From contig JAGTTO010000001.1 of the NCBI GenBank assembly GCA_018223435.1, forward strand, positions 1,612,001-1,676,000: DNA of 64,000 bases, in the 5' to 3' direction. The position numbers and the translations under genes were made by a program. This DNA comes from Lachnospiraceae bacterium Marseille-Q4251 (GTDB lineage Bacteria; Bacillota; Clostridia; Lachnospirales; Lachnospiraceae). The stretch's first letter is position 1. Every line of letters starts with the position of its first letter. The notes beneath the pieces are model-generated. The model saw only the letters and a list, made by a program, of their open reading frames with translations, made no database searches and was not told the DNA's origin. This document shows, one piece after another, positions 52,266-61,311 of the stretch.

Positions 52266-52418
52266 TCAGAGCAGGATTCCCTTTTTCTTTTTCAGAAGAT
52301 TTGCTCCGGAAACGATCAGCAGGATTCCGCTGGCGATCCCTGTCACCAGAGTCACGATTCCAACTGCAATATTCAGTGCTCCGGTATTTTTCATGGCCTT
52401 ATAAATCTTTTCGCTCAT
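52266..52418 (-). CDS. 50-residue single-helix-pair membrane protein
   Basis: A short frame behind GGAGGAATTTCC: MSEKIYKAMKNTGALNIAVG, a hydrophobic hairpin (IVTLVTGIASGILLIVSGA) and a basic end NLLKKKKG. The strong ribosome site and clear positive-inside pattern support a real gene. It lies between pyrE and VanZ on the same strand. Function unknown. Confidence 0.75.
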   Translation of the reverse strand: MSEKIYKAMKNTGALNIAVGIVTLVTGIASGILLIVSGANLLKKKKGILL

Positions 52419-52441
52419 GGAAATTCCTCCTTCTTGTCTGC

Positions 52442-53116
52442 TTATTTTGCTCCGTACTGCTCATAGTATGCGTCGATGGCTGTTTTGATGCCATCATCGA
52501 TAACAACTTTTCCGCCGCACTCTTTGTTGTAAAGGTGCTCGGTCACTTCTGCCATATTTACGATGGCATTGGCCGGGAAACCGTATTTCTCCTGGATTTC
52601 CTCCAGAGCGCTCTTCGTTCCCTGCCCTCTCTCCATGCGGTTCAGAGATACGATCAGCCCTTTGATCTCTACTTTTCCCTGGGCCTGGATGATAGGGAAA
52701 GTCTCCTCGATGGATTTTCCGGAAGTGGTCACGTCCTCAATGATCACCACGCGGTCGCCGTCCTTGATGGGGCTTCCCAGCAGGATTCCCTTGTCTCCAT
52801 GGTCTTTGACCTCCTTACGGTTGGAGCAGTAGCGGACATCTTTTCCGTAAAGCTCGCTGATTGCCATAGCGGTGGCAACGCTTAAAGGAATTCCCTTGTA
52901 TGCCGGTCCAAAAAGAATATCAAAATCCAGTCCGTAATGATCGTGAATGGCCTTCGCATAATACTCACCCAGCTTGCGAAGCTGTGTTCCTGTGGTGTAG
53001 GCACCTGCATTCATAAAAAACGGTGATTTTCTTCCGCTTTTCAGGGTGAACTCACCGAACTTCAGCACGTCACTGGCAACCATAAACTCGATAAACTCCT
53101 GCTTGTAGCTTTCCAT
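52442..53116 (-). CDS. pyrE: Orotate phosphoribosyltransferase
   Basis: 224 residues, converts orotate and PRPP to OMP. PRPP-binding motif RVVIIEDVTTSGKSIEET, N-terminal FTLKSGRKSPFFMNAGAYTTG and FGPAYKGIPLSV are present. AGGAGG precedes the ATG. In many Clostridia pyrE follows pyrD directly. Here it is 8 kb away from pyrF-K-D, behind its own promoter. Confidence 0.97.
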   Translation of the reverse strand: MESYKQEFIEFMVASDVLKFGEFTLKSGRKSPFFMNAGAYTTGTQLRKLGEYYAKAIHDHYGLDFDILFGPAYKGIPLSVATAMAISELYGKDVRYCSNRKEVKDHGDKGILLGSPIKDGDRVVIIEDVTTSGKSIEETFPIIQAQGKVEIKGLIVSLNRMERGQGTKSALEEIQEKYGFPANAIVNMAEVTEHLYNKECGGKVVIDDGIKTAIDAYYEQYGAK

Positions 53117-53154
53117 TTATTGAAACCTCCTGTGTTTTTCCGATTTTCTTTCTT

Positions 53155-53183
53155 ATTTTAACATAAGCTTTGGCAAATAACAA
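53155..53183 (-). promoter_or_regulatory. Promoter of pyrE
   Basis: TTGTTA (complement 53178-53183) and TAAAAT (complement 53155-53160), 17-bp spacer. It begins 10 bp after the terminator of the GH43 gene. Confidence 0.75.
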
Positions 53184-53192
53184 TCCTTTCCG

Positions 53193-53226
53193 AAAAAAGC
53201 CCGCATGTCACTTTCTGACACGCGGA
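53193..53226 (-). terminator. Terminator of the GH43 operon
   Basis: CCGCGTGTCA, loop GAAAG, TGACATGCGG and then CTTTTTT on the minus strand. Confidence 0.9.
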
Positions 53227-53233
53227 CTTATTG

Positions 53234-54682
53234 TTATTTGAGACCTGTATATTGAAAATCCTGAAACAGCACTGCATTTTCTCCCACGGCAAAGATTCCC
53301 GGCCGCAGGCTTAAAAAACCATTATAGGCATGCGTATTCTGGCTGGCCGTATTGATCACATAATTCATTTTATGATAGCTCACACCATCTTCACTGTAGT
53401 AGAAAGAGACGTACTGCTCTTCGTTTCTCATTTTCAGCCAGTAGGCTTTCTTTCCTGTTTCTTTTGCTGCCAGGCATTGTCCAAGGCGGTAAATTTTTAA
53501 ACAGCCATTTTTTAAACTGATGGCATTATAAATCTTATCATCATATTGTAAAATGATTCCCGCTTCACAATTCTTTTCCGGTGATACATGTATTGTGATT
53601 TCATAACTATGATCGCCTGTAATAATCGTCAGTGGATGTCCCATTCCAATGGTCATATTTACCGCTTTTATAAGCAGTCCTTTTTCAGATTTTTGATACC
53701 TTGTCCAGTCCTTTTCTTCCCATGAACGCCAGCCCTTTATCTCATCTCCCTGAAAATCATCAGAAAAGCAACTGTTATCTTCGATTACTTCTCCAACAGG
53801 TTTCAACGTAGCTTCATCTGCAGGCTTTGTTACCCGAAACCAACCATCCGCCATAAATTCTACCGGAGACAGCAATAATTTTCTTCCCAACGCATCATAA
53901 CCTTTTTCATAGGAATGATAGATCACCCACCATTTTCCTTCTATATCTTCCACAAAATGACCATGCCCTTTCGAATGCCATTTTTCTTCTCTGCTCCAGG
54001 TATGGACAATGGGATTGTAAGGTGACATTTCCCATGGTCCATACAGATTTTTAGCTCTCGCAGACATAATCATATGTGAAGTAGCCGGCCCCGAGGTTCC
54101 GCCATCCGCATAGGTCAGATAGTAATACTCACCCCTTTTAAATACATTGGGGGCCTCCGGAAAGGCACCTTCAATATCCCAGGATTCAGAAATCGGCGGA
54201 GCTTTCAGCACCTGCACCATCTCTCCGGCAACCGAAAGGCCATCATCCGAAAGGGGAACCAGATAATTATCCGACAGGAACAAATATCTCTTTCCCTTTT
54301 CATCAGCCACATGCCCTGGATCAATATGACCTACATGGAGATCGATCGCTTCACTCCATTTTCCATCGATTTGATCCGACCAGATCACCCAGTTGCTTCC
54401 CTCGGCGCAAAAATAGATGTAGTATTTTCCATTCATTTTCAAAATATCCGGTGCCCAGACAGAACCCTCAAATTTTTCCAAGGGATGGCAAAGCAATCTC
54501 CAGTTTACAAGATCCTTCGACTCAAAAATTGACAAACCTGGCCGGTATTGGCCGGTAGAAACCGTCAGATAATACGTTTCTCCTTCCCGAAAAACTGCCG
54601 GATCTGCATAATCTCCATCCAATATCGGATTCATATAGTAACCATTTCCAAGATCTGCCTTATGTACCAATTCTTTAAACAT
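53234..54682 (-). CDS. Glycoside hydrolase family 43 enzyme with C-terminal beta-sandwich
   Basis: 482 residues. The five-bladed propeller starts with the catalytic base NPILDGDYADPAVFREG, has the pKa-modulating Asp in SVWAPDILKMNGKYYIYF and a candidate acid in the blade with GAFPEAPNVFKRGEYYYL. The C-terminal 180 residues form a concanavalin-like domain (DDFQGDEIKGW...GIILQYDDKIYNAISLKNG) as in beta-xylosidases. No signal peptide, so it trims imported oligosaccharide. AAGGAG precedes the ATG. Specificity (xylose or arabinose type) is not fixed. Confidence 0.93.
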   Translation of the reverse strand: MFKELVHKADLGNGYYMNPILDGDYADPAVFREGETYYLTVSTGQYRPGLSIFESKDLVNWRLLCHPLEKFEGSVWAPDILKMNGKYYIYFCAEGSNWVIWSDQIDGKWSEAIDLHVGHIDPGHVADEKGKRYLFLSDNYLVPLSDDGLSVAGEMVQVLKAPPISESWDIEGAFPEAPNVFKRGEYYYLTYADGGTSGPATSHMIMSARAKNLYGPWEMSPYNPIVHTWSREEKWHSKGHGHFVEDIEGKWWVIYHSYEKGYDALGRKLLLSPVEFMADGWFRVTKPADEATLKPVGEVIEDNSCFSDDFQGDEIKGWRSWEEKDWTRYQKSEKGLLIKAVNMTIGMGHPLTIITGDHSYEITIHVSPEKNCEAGIILQYDDKIYNAISLKNGCLKIYRLGQCLAAKETGKKAYWLKMRNEEQYVSFYYSEDGVSYHKMNYVINTASQNTHAYNGFLSLRPGIFAVGENAVLFQDFQYTGLK

Positions 54683-54693
54683 ATTTTTTCTCC

Positions 54694-55545
54694 TTATCCC
54701 TTCAATCCACTGGTAACAACGCCCTGTACAAAATATTTCTGGCAGGTCAGATAAAGAATAAAGGTTGGAATGACGGCAATCAACGCCGCTGCCATCATCG
54801 GGCCCATGTCAAGGGTCGCTCCCTGCGATGCCTTCAGCATGACTAGTCCAACCGCCAATGTATATTTTTCCATATCGTTCAGATAGATCAACGGCCCGAA
54901 AAAGTCATTCCAACTGCCAACGAAACAGAACAATGCTACGACAAACATGACGGTCTTGGAATTTGGAAGCAAAATGCGCCAGAAAACCCCAAAATAACTG
55001 CACCCGTCCAATCTGGCCGCTTCATCCAGTTCTTTTGGAAACGACAGGAAAAACTGCCGTAGGATAAAAACAGAAAAGGCATTCGTCGCAAGAAATGCAG
55101 GAACCGTCAATGGCAAGATTGTATTCACCCATTTTAATTTTGTATACATTCCAAACTGGGGAATGATAAGTGTAAAATTAGGAATCATCATCGTCGAAAG
55201 AAGAATGGTGAACCAGATATTTTTTTCTTTACAGTTAAATCTGGAAAAACCATAAGCCACAAGGCTGCAGCTTAACAGCGTTCCAAAAATATTAAGCCCC
55301 ACAATTACTAGGCTGTTTCGGATATATTTAAAGATCGGGCTTATCGCAAACACTTCTTTAAAAGCCCTCAAGCTGAAGGGCCGCGGAATAAAGGTCGGCG
55401 GATAATCCACACACTGAGGACCTGTCTTAAATGCCGTAGATAACATCCAGATAAACGGAAGCACAAACAAGATTGCAAGTATTCCCATAACGATGTACCA
55501 GATCACAGCTTCCACGTTTCTTCTGGTTTTACTTCTCTTTTTCAT
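54694..55545 (-). CDS. Carbohydrate ABC transporter permease, MalG type
   Basis: 283 residues, six helices, EAA loop LDEAARLDGCSYFGVFWRILLP. It pairs with the MalF-type permease 20 bp upstream in the operon and is followed 11 bp later by the GH43 gene. Start supported by AAAGGAGGGG. No ATPase in the locus, as for the first importer. Confidence 0.94.
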   Translation of the reverse strand: MKKRSKTRRNVEAVIWYIVMGILAILFVLPFIWMLSTAFKTGPQCVDYPPTFIPRPFSLRAFKEVFAISPIFKYIRNSLVIVGLNIFGTLLSCSLVAYGFSRFNCKEKNIWFTILLSTMMIPNFTLIIPQFGMYTKLKWVNTILPLTVPAFLATNAFSVFILRQFFLSFPKELDEAARLDGCSYFGVFWRILLPNSKTVMFVVALFCFVGSWNDFFGPLIYLNDMEKYTLAVGLVMLKASQGATLDMGPMMAAALIAVIPTFILYLTCQKYFVQGVVTSGLKG

Positions 55546-55565
55546 CTTTTATCCCCTCCTTTCTG

Positions 55566-56468
55566 TCAGCGATCATAGACAACTTTCCGGTTCATCAGTT
55601 TCATGACTATCACCGTGAGTACCACTAATAATAGGCAAAGAATCCAGGATTGTGCTGCGGCTTCTCCGAACTTGAAGAACAAAAATCCTGTATTATAAAT
55701 CAGCATTCCATAGGTATAGGTCGCCTTCATCGGTCCGCCTTCCGTCATGATAAAGGGCTGGTTGAATATCTGAAATGCGGAAATCAGCCCCATTACGGTA
55801 TTTAGAAGGACAACCGGCGAAATCATCGGAACAGTAATTTTTATAAATTTATCCCACTCGGAAGCACCGTCAATCTCAGCGGCTTCATAGTAAGTGAGAG
55901 GAACCTGCTTTAGCCCCGCCAAAAAAATCAACATTGCCTGGCCGCAGAATGTCAGATTCATGATAATCAAGGACGGCATCGCCCATTCCGTACTGGTGAG
56001 CCATCTCGGTCCTTCTATTCCGATCAGAGAGAGCAGATAATTAAATACACCTGTCTCTGAATTAAACAGCCATATCCATACCATATAAACTGCTGTTCCG
56101 GCAGCTACCGAAGGAAAGTAAAAAAGTGCCTGAAAAATTCCGGCTCCTCTATGTTCTTTATTTAAAAGAAAGGCTAAAAATAATGCAAAAATAATACTTG
56201 TTGGAACAGAAAATACTGCATACACACAGGTGTTAGTTAAAGCTCTTTTGAAATCCTGATTACTAAAAATTGTACGGCTGTAGTTTTGTACCCCTTTAAA
56301 CACCGGTGCTGACATTCCATCCCAATCACATAATGCACAGTAAAATGAATAAATCATTGGTCCCACGGTCAGACAAAAAAAGCCAATCAGCCATGGAGAT
56401 ATAAAGAGATAAAAGTATTTTCTCTCTCTTTTTTCTAATATACTTACTCTGTTTTTCATCCCTGACAT
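55566..56468 (-). CDS. Carbohydrate ABC transporter permease, MalF type
   Basis: 300 residues from the ATG at 56466-56468 with GGAG 8 bp upstream. Six helices and the EAA loop YYEAAEIDGASEWDKFIKITVP. It is encoded 81 bp after the binding protein. The longer in-frame start has no ribosome site and is rejected. Confidence 0.93.
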   Translation of the reverse strand: MSGMKNRVSILEKRERKYFYLFISPWLIGFFCLTVGPMIYSFYCALCDWDGMSAPVFKGVQNYSRTIFSNQDFKRALTNTCVYAVFSVPTSIIFALFLAFLLNKEHRGAGIFQALFYFPSVAAGTAVYMVWIWLFNSETGVFNYLLSLIGIEGPRWLTSTEWAMPSLIIMNLTFCGQAMLIFLAGLKQVPLTYYEAAEIDGASEWDKFIKITVPMISPVVLLNTVMGLISAFQIFNQPFIMTEGGPMKATYTYGMLIYNTGFLFFKFGEAAAQSWILCLLLVVLTVIVMKLMNRKVVYDR

Positions 56469-56549
56469 AGTATCAACTCCTGTTTTAGCAAGACAGGGAA
56501 GGATCTCATCCACCCTTCCCTGTCTTTCCTCTTTTTCGCTGTTATTCTA

Positions 56550-57839
56550 TCATTCTGCGTCAAAAATCTTCTGACCTTCAGTCTGTATATTTTCAAGCAC
56601 GGTTTTCAGGTCTGTAGAATCCGGTTTTAAGATCAGGCGCTCAATTTCAGGTTTGATAACATTATTATTGATCTCCGCAACGGTTCCTGTATTTCTCCAG
56701 GTTACACTGTTTGCCAGAGCATCAAGGGCAAGCTGCTTATTGAAGTGTTTTGCACCGTCTGCAAATTCATTCAGGAACTCAGTGTCTCCGGATATTTCTT
56801 TATTAACCGGCAGTGAAACAGAATTTGTCTGGATATCTCGGTTTTCCAGTGTCCATTTGATATACTCAAAAGCAGCATCTTTCTTTTCACTGTTGGCTGA
56901 AATAGAAAGTGCATTTGCATACATCTGCGTTCTCCACTGACCATAGGTTTCATTAGTCGGAAGCGGAATCAGATCCCATTCAAAGGAATCCTGTACAACC
57001 TTATGAATTTCAGCAATATCCCAGAATCCGATAAGCGCCATTCCGTACTTTCCGGTTTCAAAACCACCGCCGATATCTTTACTGTTCAAAACTGCCGGTG
57101 CGGCTTTCTCGTTCAACATCAGATCATTTATCCACAAATCCCAGATATGATATAAGGCATCGTTGTCCGTGGCCTGCATTTTCTTTGCATTCCAGTCATA
57201 GATCTGTGTCTCGCCATTTCCGTAAATAGCTCTTCCCCAATCTATAACACCAGCGCCAAGCATAACTCCATACTGTCCTTTTGATTCATCCGTCATCTTG
57301 ACTGCCGCATCACGAAACTCTTCTTCCGTCCATGATTCTGTAGGAAATTCCAGTCCAGCTTCCTCAAAAAGCTTTTTATTTCCTACCATCACACAAGCGG
57401 ATGCCTGAAGCGGAACTGCATAAATCTGATCTTCATAAGATAACCCTTCCCACAAATTATCTTCAACCAAGTCTTTTAATCCAGCATTCTCGATCATTCC
57501 GTCCAGTGGTTCAAACATTCCTTTTTTTGTATACTCATCACCGTAATCCACTGCAACCTGTACAATATCCGGAAGTGTATTGGATGAAGCATACGCACTC
57601 AGTTTCTGAAGATAAACGCTTGGATCAATACCTGTTCCCTTTACCTGAATATCGGTATGAGACTTGTTAAATGCATCAATTGTCCCCATAATCGTATTGA
57701 TTTCTGACTGATTCCCCCAGAACAGATATTCAACAGTCGTAACATCATCTGCTGATACATTCAGCGGTCCTGCCAAACCGCAAAGCATAGAAGCTACCAG
57801 TCCACTCATCAGTACCTTTTTTCCCCAGTTTCTTCTCAT
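56550..57839 (-). CDS. Carbohydrate ABC transporter substrate-binding protein, no lipobox
   Basis: 429 residues, MalE-like. The mature start VTTVEYLFWGNQSEINTIMG and later EYIKWTLENRD are typical of family 1 receptors. The signal peptide ends PLNVSA-DDV. The only N-terminal Cys (SMLCG) is not in a lipobox context, so signal peptidase I processing is expected. It is the first transport gene of the island operon, with AAAGGAGG upstream and a TATAAT at about 57887 that lacks a proper -35, suggesting activation by the YesN-type regulator beside it. Confidence 0.93.
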   Translation of the reverse strand: MRRNWGKKVLMSGLVASMLCGLAGPLNVSADDVTTVEYLFWGNQSEINTIMGTIDAFNKSHTDIQVKGTGIDPSVYLQKLSAYASSNTLPDIVQVAVDYGDEYTKKGMFEPLDGMIENAGLKDLVEDNLWEGLSYEDQIYAVPLQASACVMVGNKKLFEEAGLEFPTESWTEEEFRDAAVKMTDESKGQYGVMLGAGVIDWGRAIYGNGETQIYDWNAKKMQATDNDALYHIWDLWINDLMLNEKAAPAVLNSKDIGGGFETGKYGMALIGFWDIAEIHKVVQDSFEWDLIPLPTNETYGQWRTQMYANALSISANSEKKDAAFEYIKWTLENRDIQTNSVSLPVNKEISGDTEFLNEFADGAKHFNKQLALDALANSVTWRNTGTVAEINNNVIKPEIERLILKPDSTDLKTVLENIQTEGQKIFDAE

Positions 57840-57973
57840 TCTCGTTTCCTCCTTTATCTTGGAATTTATCTGATGAACTCATTATACGGGATTACTTGTA
57901 ATTTTCCTATTTCATATTCCTTGTTGCTTTATGGATAAGATCAGCTTTTTCCTTTCTCTCTATGGACTTTTTC

Positions 57974-59737
57974 TTATTTTTCATGGATATCTATGAGAAT
58001 TTCCATTTTGGTACCTTCATTTTCTTTACTTTCCATATTTAATGCAGCTGCCGATCCATAATAAAGCATTAGGCGATCCTTGAGATTTGAAAGAGCCACT
58101 GATTTTTGCTCTTTTCCTTTTCCTTCCCTTAATCGTTTTAGTTTCTCATAAGGAATTCCAACTCCGTTGTCCTCTACCTGCAAATGTAAAAACTCATCTT
58201 TTTCAAAAATGTGAATGATCAGTATGCATTCTCCCTGTTTTGCCTCAAGCCCATGCTTCATTGCATTTTCTACAAGCGGTTGTAAAGAAAGTCTTAATAT
58301 ATTTCTATCCATCAAATTCTCCTGTACTTTATAATAAACTTGAAACTTATCTTCAAATCTAATTGTTTGAATCAGCACAAACTGTTTGATACATTCCAGT
58401 TCCTGCCCAATCGTAACCACATTTTCCTGCCTGAGACTATATCGCAAAACTGCCGATAATGCTGTAGATAGTTCTTCTATCTCTTTCACATCATAACAAA
58501 CACCTATATTTCGAATACATTCAATTGTATTATATAAAAAATGTGGATTCATCTGACTCTGCAATGCAAAAAGCATAGCTTTTGATTTTTCTGCTTCTTC
58601 TTTGTAAAGCCCCGTGGTCAGCTGGATGTTTCGATCCATTAGTTGTTTTACGCTTTCCATCATATGATTCAGTCCATCCGTAATCTGGTTAAACTCTTTT
58701 TTATCCATTCTTTCCAGCTTGGCATCCAGATTTCCATCTCCTATCTCTTTCATATGCCTTACACAATTATTTACAAAAGAATTGAGAGATTTCAGAAGCG
58801 GGAAGGCAACCATAAACACACACAGCAGAAAGACCAGCCAGACAACCAGCCATCGAAAGCCATCTTTTTCATAAAAGATCCGTTCTTTCTCCGGTGATAC
58901 CAAAAGAAGCTTCCAGCCATTGGAGCCAATAGACTTCATATTGATCGCATATCCTTTTTTCTGAATGGAAAGGATTCCATTTTCTGCTGTTTCAAGGCTG
59001 CTGATGTTTTGCCGAATATCCTCCCAGAGCATTTCCTGCCCTTCGGGCATCAGCATCACTTCTCCTTTTTGATTCAAAAGATAGACCGAGCAGCCATGCC
59101 CCTGTATCTTCTCCATTTCCTTTCTCAAAAAATCAGCTTTTACCGTGAAAATACTTGCCCCTATGACCTTATCCTTTGATATGGTATATCCCAGACCTGC
59201 ATTTTCAAATTTATGAATTTCCCCCGTCATAGCAAAACACAGAGAACTTCCCAACTCAAAAATATCAGAGATGCTTCCGTCTTTATCAAAACTGTTATCC
59301 TCGATAAATTCCATCAGCGTGCTGTCATTCTGATACCGCGCATAATAATAAAGCCGGTTGTTCATATCTCTTACATATACGTCCATCAGTTCGCTGTCCA
59401 GAAGGGAATAATTATAAAGCATATAAGTAAGGTTTGTTTCCATATCATTGATTGGCGTTAAGATTTCATAGGAAGACGCTCCTGAACCGCTTAAAATTCT
59501 CTGCAAATTTTCATTATATTCACAGGCTGACATGATACTGCGTATTTTATAGTATTTTTCCATATAGCTTTTTTCAATTTCAAACAAGTTTTCCTCGCAC
59601 CAGGCATCATATTTGGCCTGATTGGAATGGATTACGGTAATAACCGAATACCCGCATGCCAAAATAATTCCCAGAACAACGACACAGATCAGATAACCAA
59701 TCTGCGTTTTTAAAGAGCTTATCTTCCTTCTCCTCAT
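57974..59737 (-). CDS. Sensor histidine kinase, YesM type (island)
   Basis: 587 residues with helices near 12-32 and 300-320 around an extracellular sensor domain, HAMP (LNSFVNNCVRHMKEIGDGNL), the kinase block LQSQMNPHFLYNTIECIRN and the ATPase boxes LVENAMKHGLEA and DNGVGIPYEKL. It overlaps the regulator stop by 4 bp. Its DNA is visibly more AT-rich than the pyr genes on both sides. Confidence 0.94.
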   Translation of the reverse strand: MRRRKISSLKTQIGYLICVVVLGIILACGYSVITVIHSNQAKYDAWCEENLFEIEKSYMEKYYKIRSIMSACEYNENLQRILSGSGASSYEILTPINDMETNLTYMLYNYSLLDSELMDVYVRDMNNRLYYYARYQNDSTLMEFIEDNSFDKDGSISDIFELGSSLCFAMTGEIHKFENAGLGYTISKDKVIGASIFTVKADFLRKEMEKIQGHGCSVYLLNQKGEVMLMPEGQEMLWEDIRQNISSLETAENGILSIQKKGYAINMKSIGSNGWKLLLVSPEKERIFYEKDGFRWLVVWLVFLLCVFMVAFPLLKSLNSFVNNCVRHMKEIGDGNLDAKLERMDKKEFNQITDGLNHMMESVKQLMDRNIQLTTGLYKEEAEKSKAMLFALQSQMNPHFLYNTIECIRNIGVCYDVKEIEELSTALSAVLRYSLRQENVVTIGQELECIKQFVLIQTIRFEDKFQVYYKVQENLMDRNILRLSLQPLVENAMKHGLEAKQGECILIIHIFEKDEFLHLQVEDNGVGIPYEKLKRLREGKGKEQKSVALSNLKDRLMLYYGSAAALNMESKENEGTKMEILIDIHEK

Positions 59738-61176
59738 TTTTTCTCCTTATCCTGCTGATTTTCTCTCCATTCCGTCGGTGTAATCCCCGTTAATTTTCGG
59801 AAAACTCTGGTAAAATAAAAATAATCGGTATATCCGGAGGCATCTGACACCTCATAGATTTTCAAATCCGTATTTTCCAGCAGCCATTTCGCTTTTTCCA
59901 TCTTCTTCTCTGTGATATAGTCTTTTATATTTTTATTGAATTTTTTCTTGAAAACGCGGCTGATATAATTTTGGTCCATATGAAAATACTGAGCCACATC
60001 CCCCGTAGAAATCTGTTCTGTATAATGCATATCGACATATCTTCTTATATCTTCCGCATCGGCTCCACTGTCTCTGATCTCTGAAAATACCTGTCGCACT
60101 CCATCTTCCAGATCATGAACATAATCTTCTGCATTTTTATATTTTTCCATAAAAACTGTCATGGATTCCAACCCGAATTGCTGGAAATAGTCAATTTCCT
60201 GGCTGTTCAGATTAATGCAAATATAATTTCCTATTCCTATCAGATCCTGCACCGTATAGTGATTTTTACAAATCCAATCTAAAATCCCTTTCAAAAAAGA
60301 AAGAATACTCTCTCCTTTTTCCAGAGAAAGTTCTGTTCTGAGCATATGATAAACAGAATCTTTTTTAGATAGCCTCTTTTGTTTATCGTAAAAATTCAAA
60401 ATATCGGGTGTTTCCAATAAAAACTGCAGACTGCTATTCTGAGCCTGTTGGACATAAGTATATATAGGATCCTTCGCAGAGAGCAATTCACTTACCCCCA
60501 GAAAAGCCATATCTTCATTCGCCGCTTTTTCCATTTTGTAATAAAAACCTGCCAAATCCTGCTCCTTCACAGCACAAAGATAATACAAAAAATTCTTATC
60601 CTGAAGAAAAATCACTGAAGACTCTAATTGTTCTTTAAATACATCAATCACTCGGTTCAGATGAAAATAATTTCTGGCACAGCAAAAAATTTGAAACTTT
60701 CCATCCTGGAAATCTGTCGACCAGATTTCTTTTGCACAGATCTCACTGTGATATTCCAAAAGCAACTCTTCCAGTTCCCGGCTCTTTCCACCTTTTTTCT
60801 GATCCAGTGCAGATTTTAATTTTTCCAGAACCTGTACTAATTCTGCTTTTTTTAACGGCTTTATTAAATAATCAAATGCTCCGAGTTTTAAAGCTTTATG
60901 TGCATATTCAAATTCTTCATACGCACTGATTAAAATAAACTCCGGTCGTTCTTTACCCATATGCAAAGACTGCTCTAATAATTCCAAACCATTCAAGGAT
61001 GCCATACGGATGTCCGTGATCACTGCATCCGGTTTTAACAGTGCGATTTTTTCCAGCGCACTAATACTGTCTGTTGTCGTATAAACAATCTCAAAACCTA
61101 ATTCTTCCCATGGAATCATTTTCATCAATCCTCTGATAACCCAGATTTCATCATCCACCAAAAAAAGTTTATACAC
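59734..61176 (-). CDS. Two-component response regulator, YesN/AraC type (island)
   Basis: 480 residues from a GTG at 61174-61176, chosen because GGGAG lies 8 bp upstream; an ATG ten codons earlier lacks proper spacing. Receiver domain YKLFLVDDEIWVIRG with Asp55 in AVITDIRMAS, a long central region, and two AraC helix-turn-helix motifs at the end (GDVAQYFHMDQNYISRVFKKKF, split; VSDASGYTDYFYFTRVFRKL). It probably activates the 57839-53234 transport/GH43 genes. Confidence 0.93.
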   Translation of the reverse strand: MYKLFLVDDEIWVIRGLMKMIPWEELGFEIVYTTTDSISALEKIALLKPDAVITDIRMASLNGLELLEQSLHMGKERPEFILISAYEEFEYAHKALKLGAFDYLIKPLKKAELVQVLEKLKSALDQKKGGKSRELEELLLEYHSEICAKEIWSTDFQDGKFQIFCCARNYFHLNRVIDVFKEQLESSVIFLQDKNFLYYLCAVKEQDLAGFYYKMEKAANEDMAFLGVSELLSAKDPIYTYVQQAQNSSLQFLLETPDILNFYDKQKRLSKKDSVYHMLRTELSLEKGESILSFLKGILDWICKNHYTVQDLIGIGNYICINLNSQEIDYFQQFGLESMTVFMEKYKNAEDYVHDLEDGVRQVFSEIRDSGADAEDIRRYVDMHYTEQISTGDVAQYFHMDQNYISRVFKKKFNKNIKDYITEKKMEKAKWLLENTDLKIYEVSDASGYTDYFYFTRVFRKLTGITPTEWRENQQDKEKK

Positions 61177-61243
61177 TATGCTCACTCCCTTTATTTTCTG
61201 TATCATTACCCCTTCATCTTATCACAATCAAATGTTTATTATA

Positions 61244-61286
61244 AGAAAAAAACCACAAATCCGTCTGTGGATTCATGGTTTTTTAT
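61244..61286 (-). terminator. Terminator of pyrD
   Basis: AAAAACCA...AATCC, loop, GGATT...TGGTTTTTT, followed on the minus strand by TTTTTTTCTTAT. It ends the pyrF-K-D transcript before the island. Confidence 0.85.
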
Positions 61287-61311
61287 AATAAGGCTTTTGA
61301 AAAGAATATTT

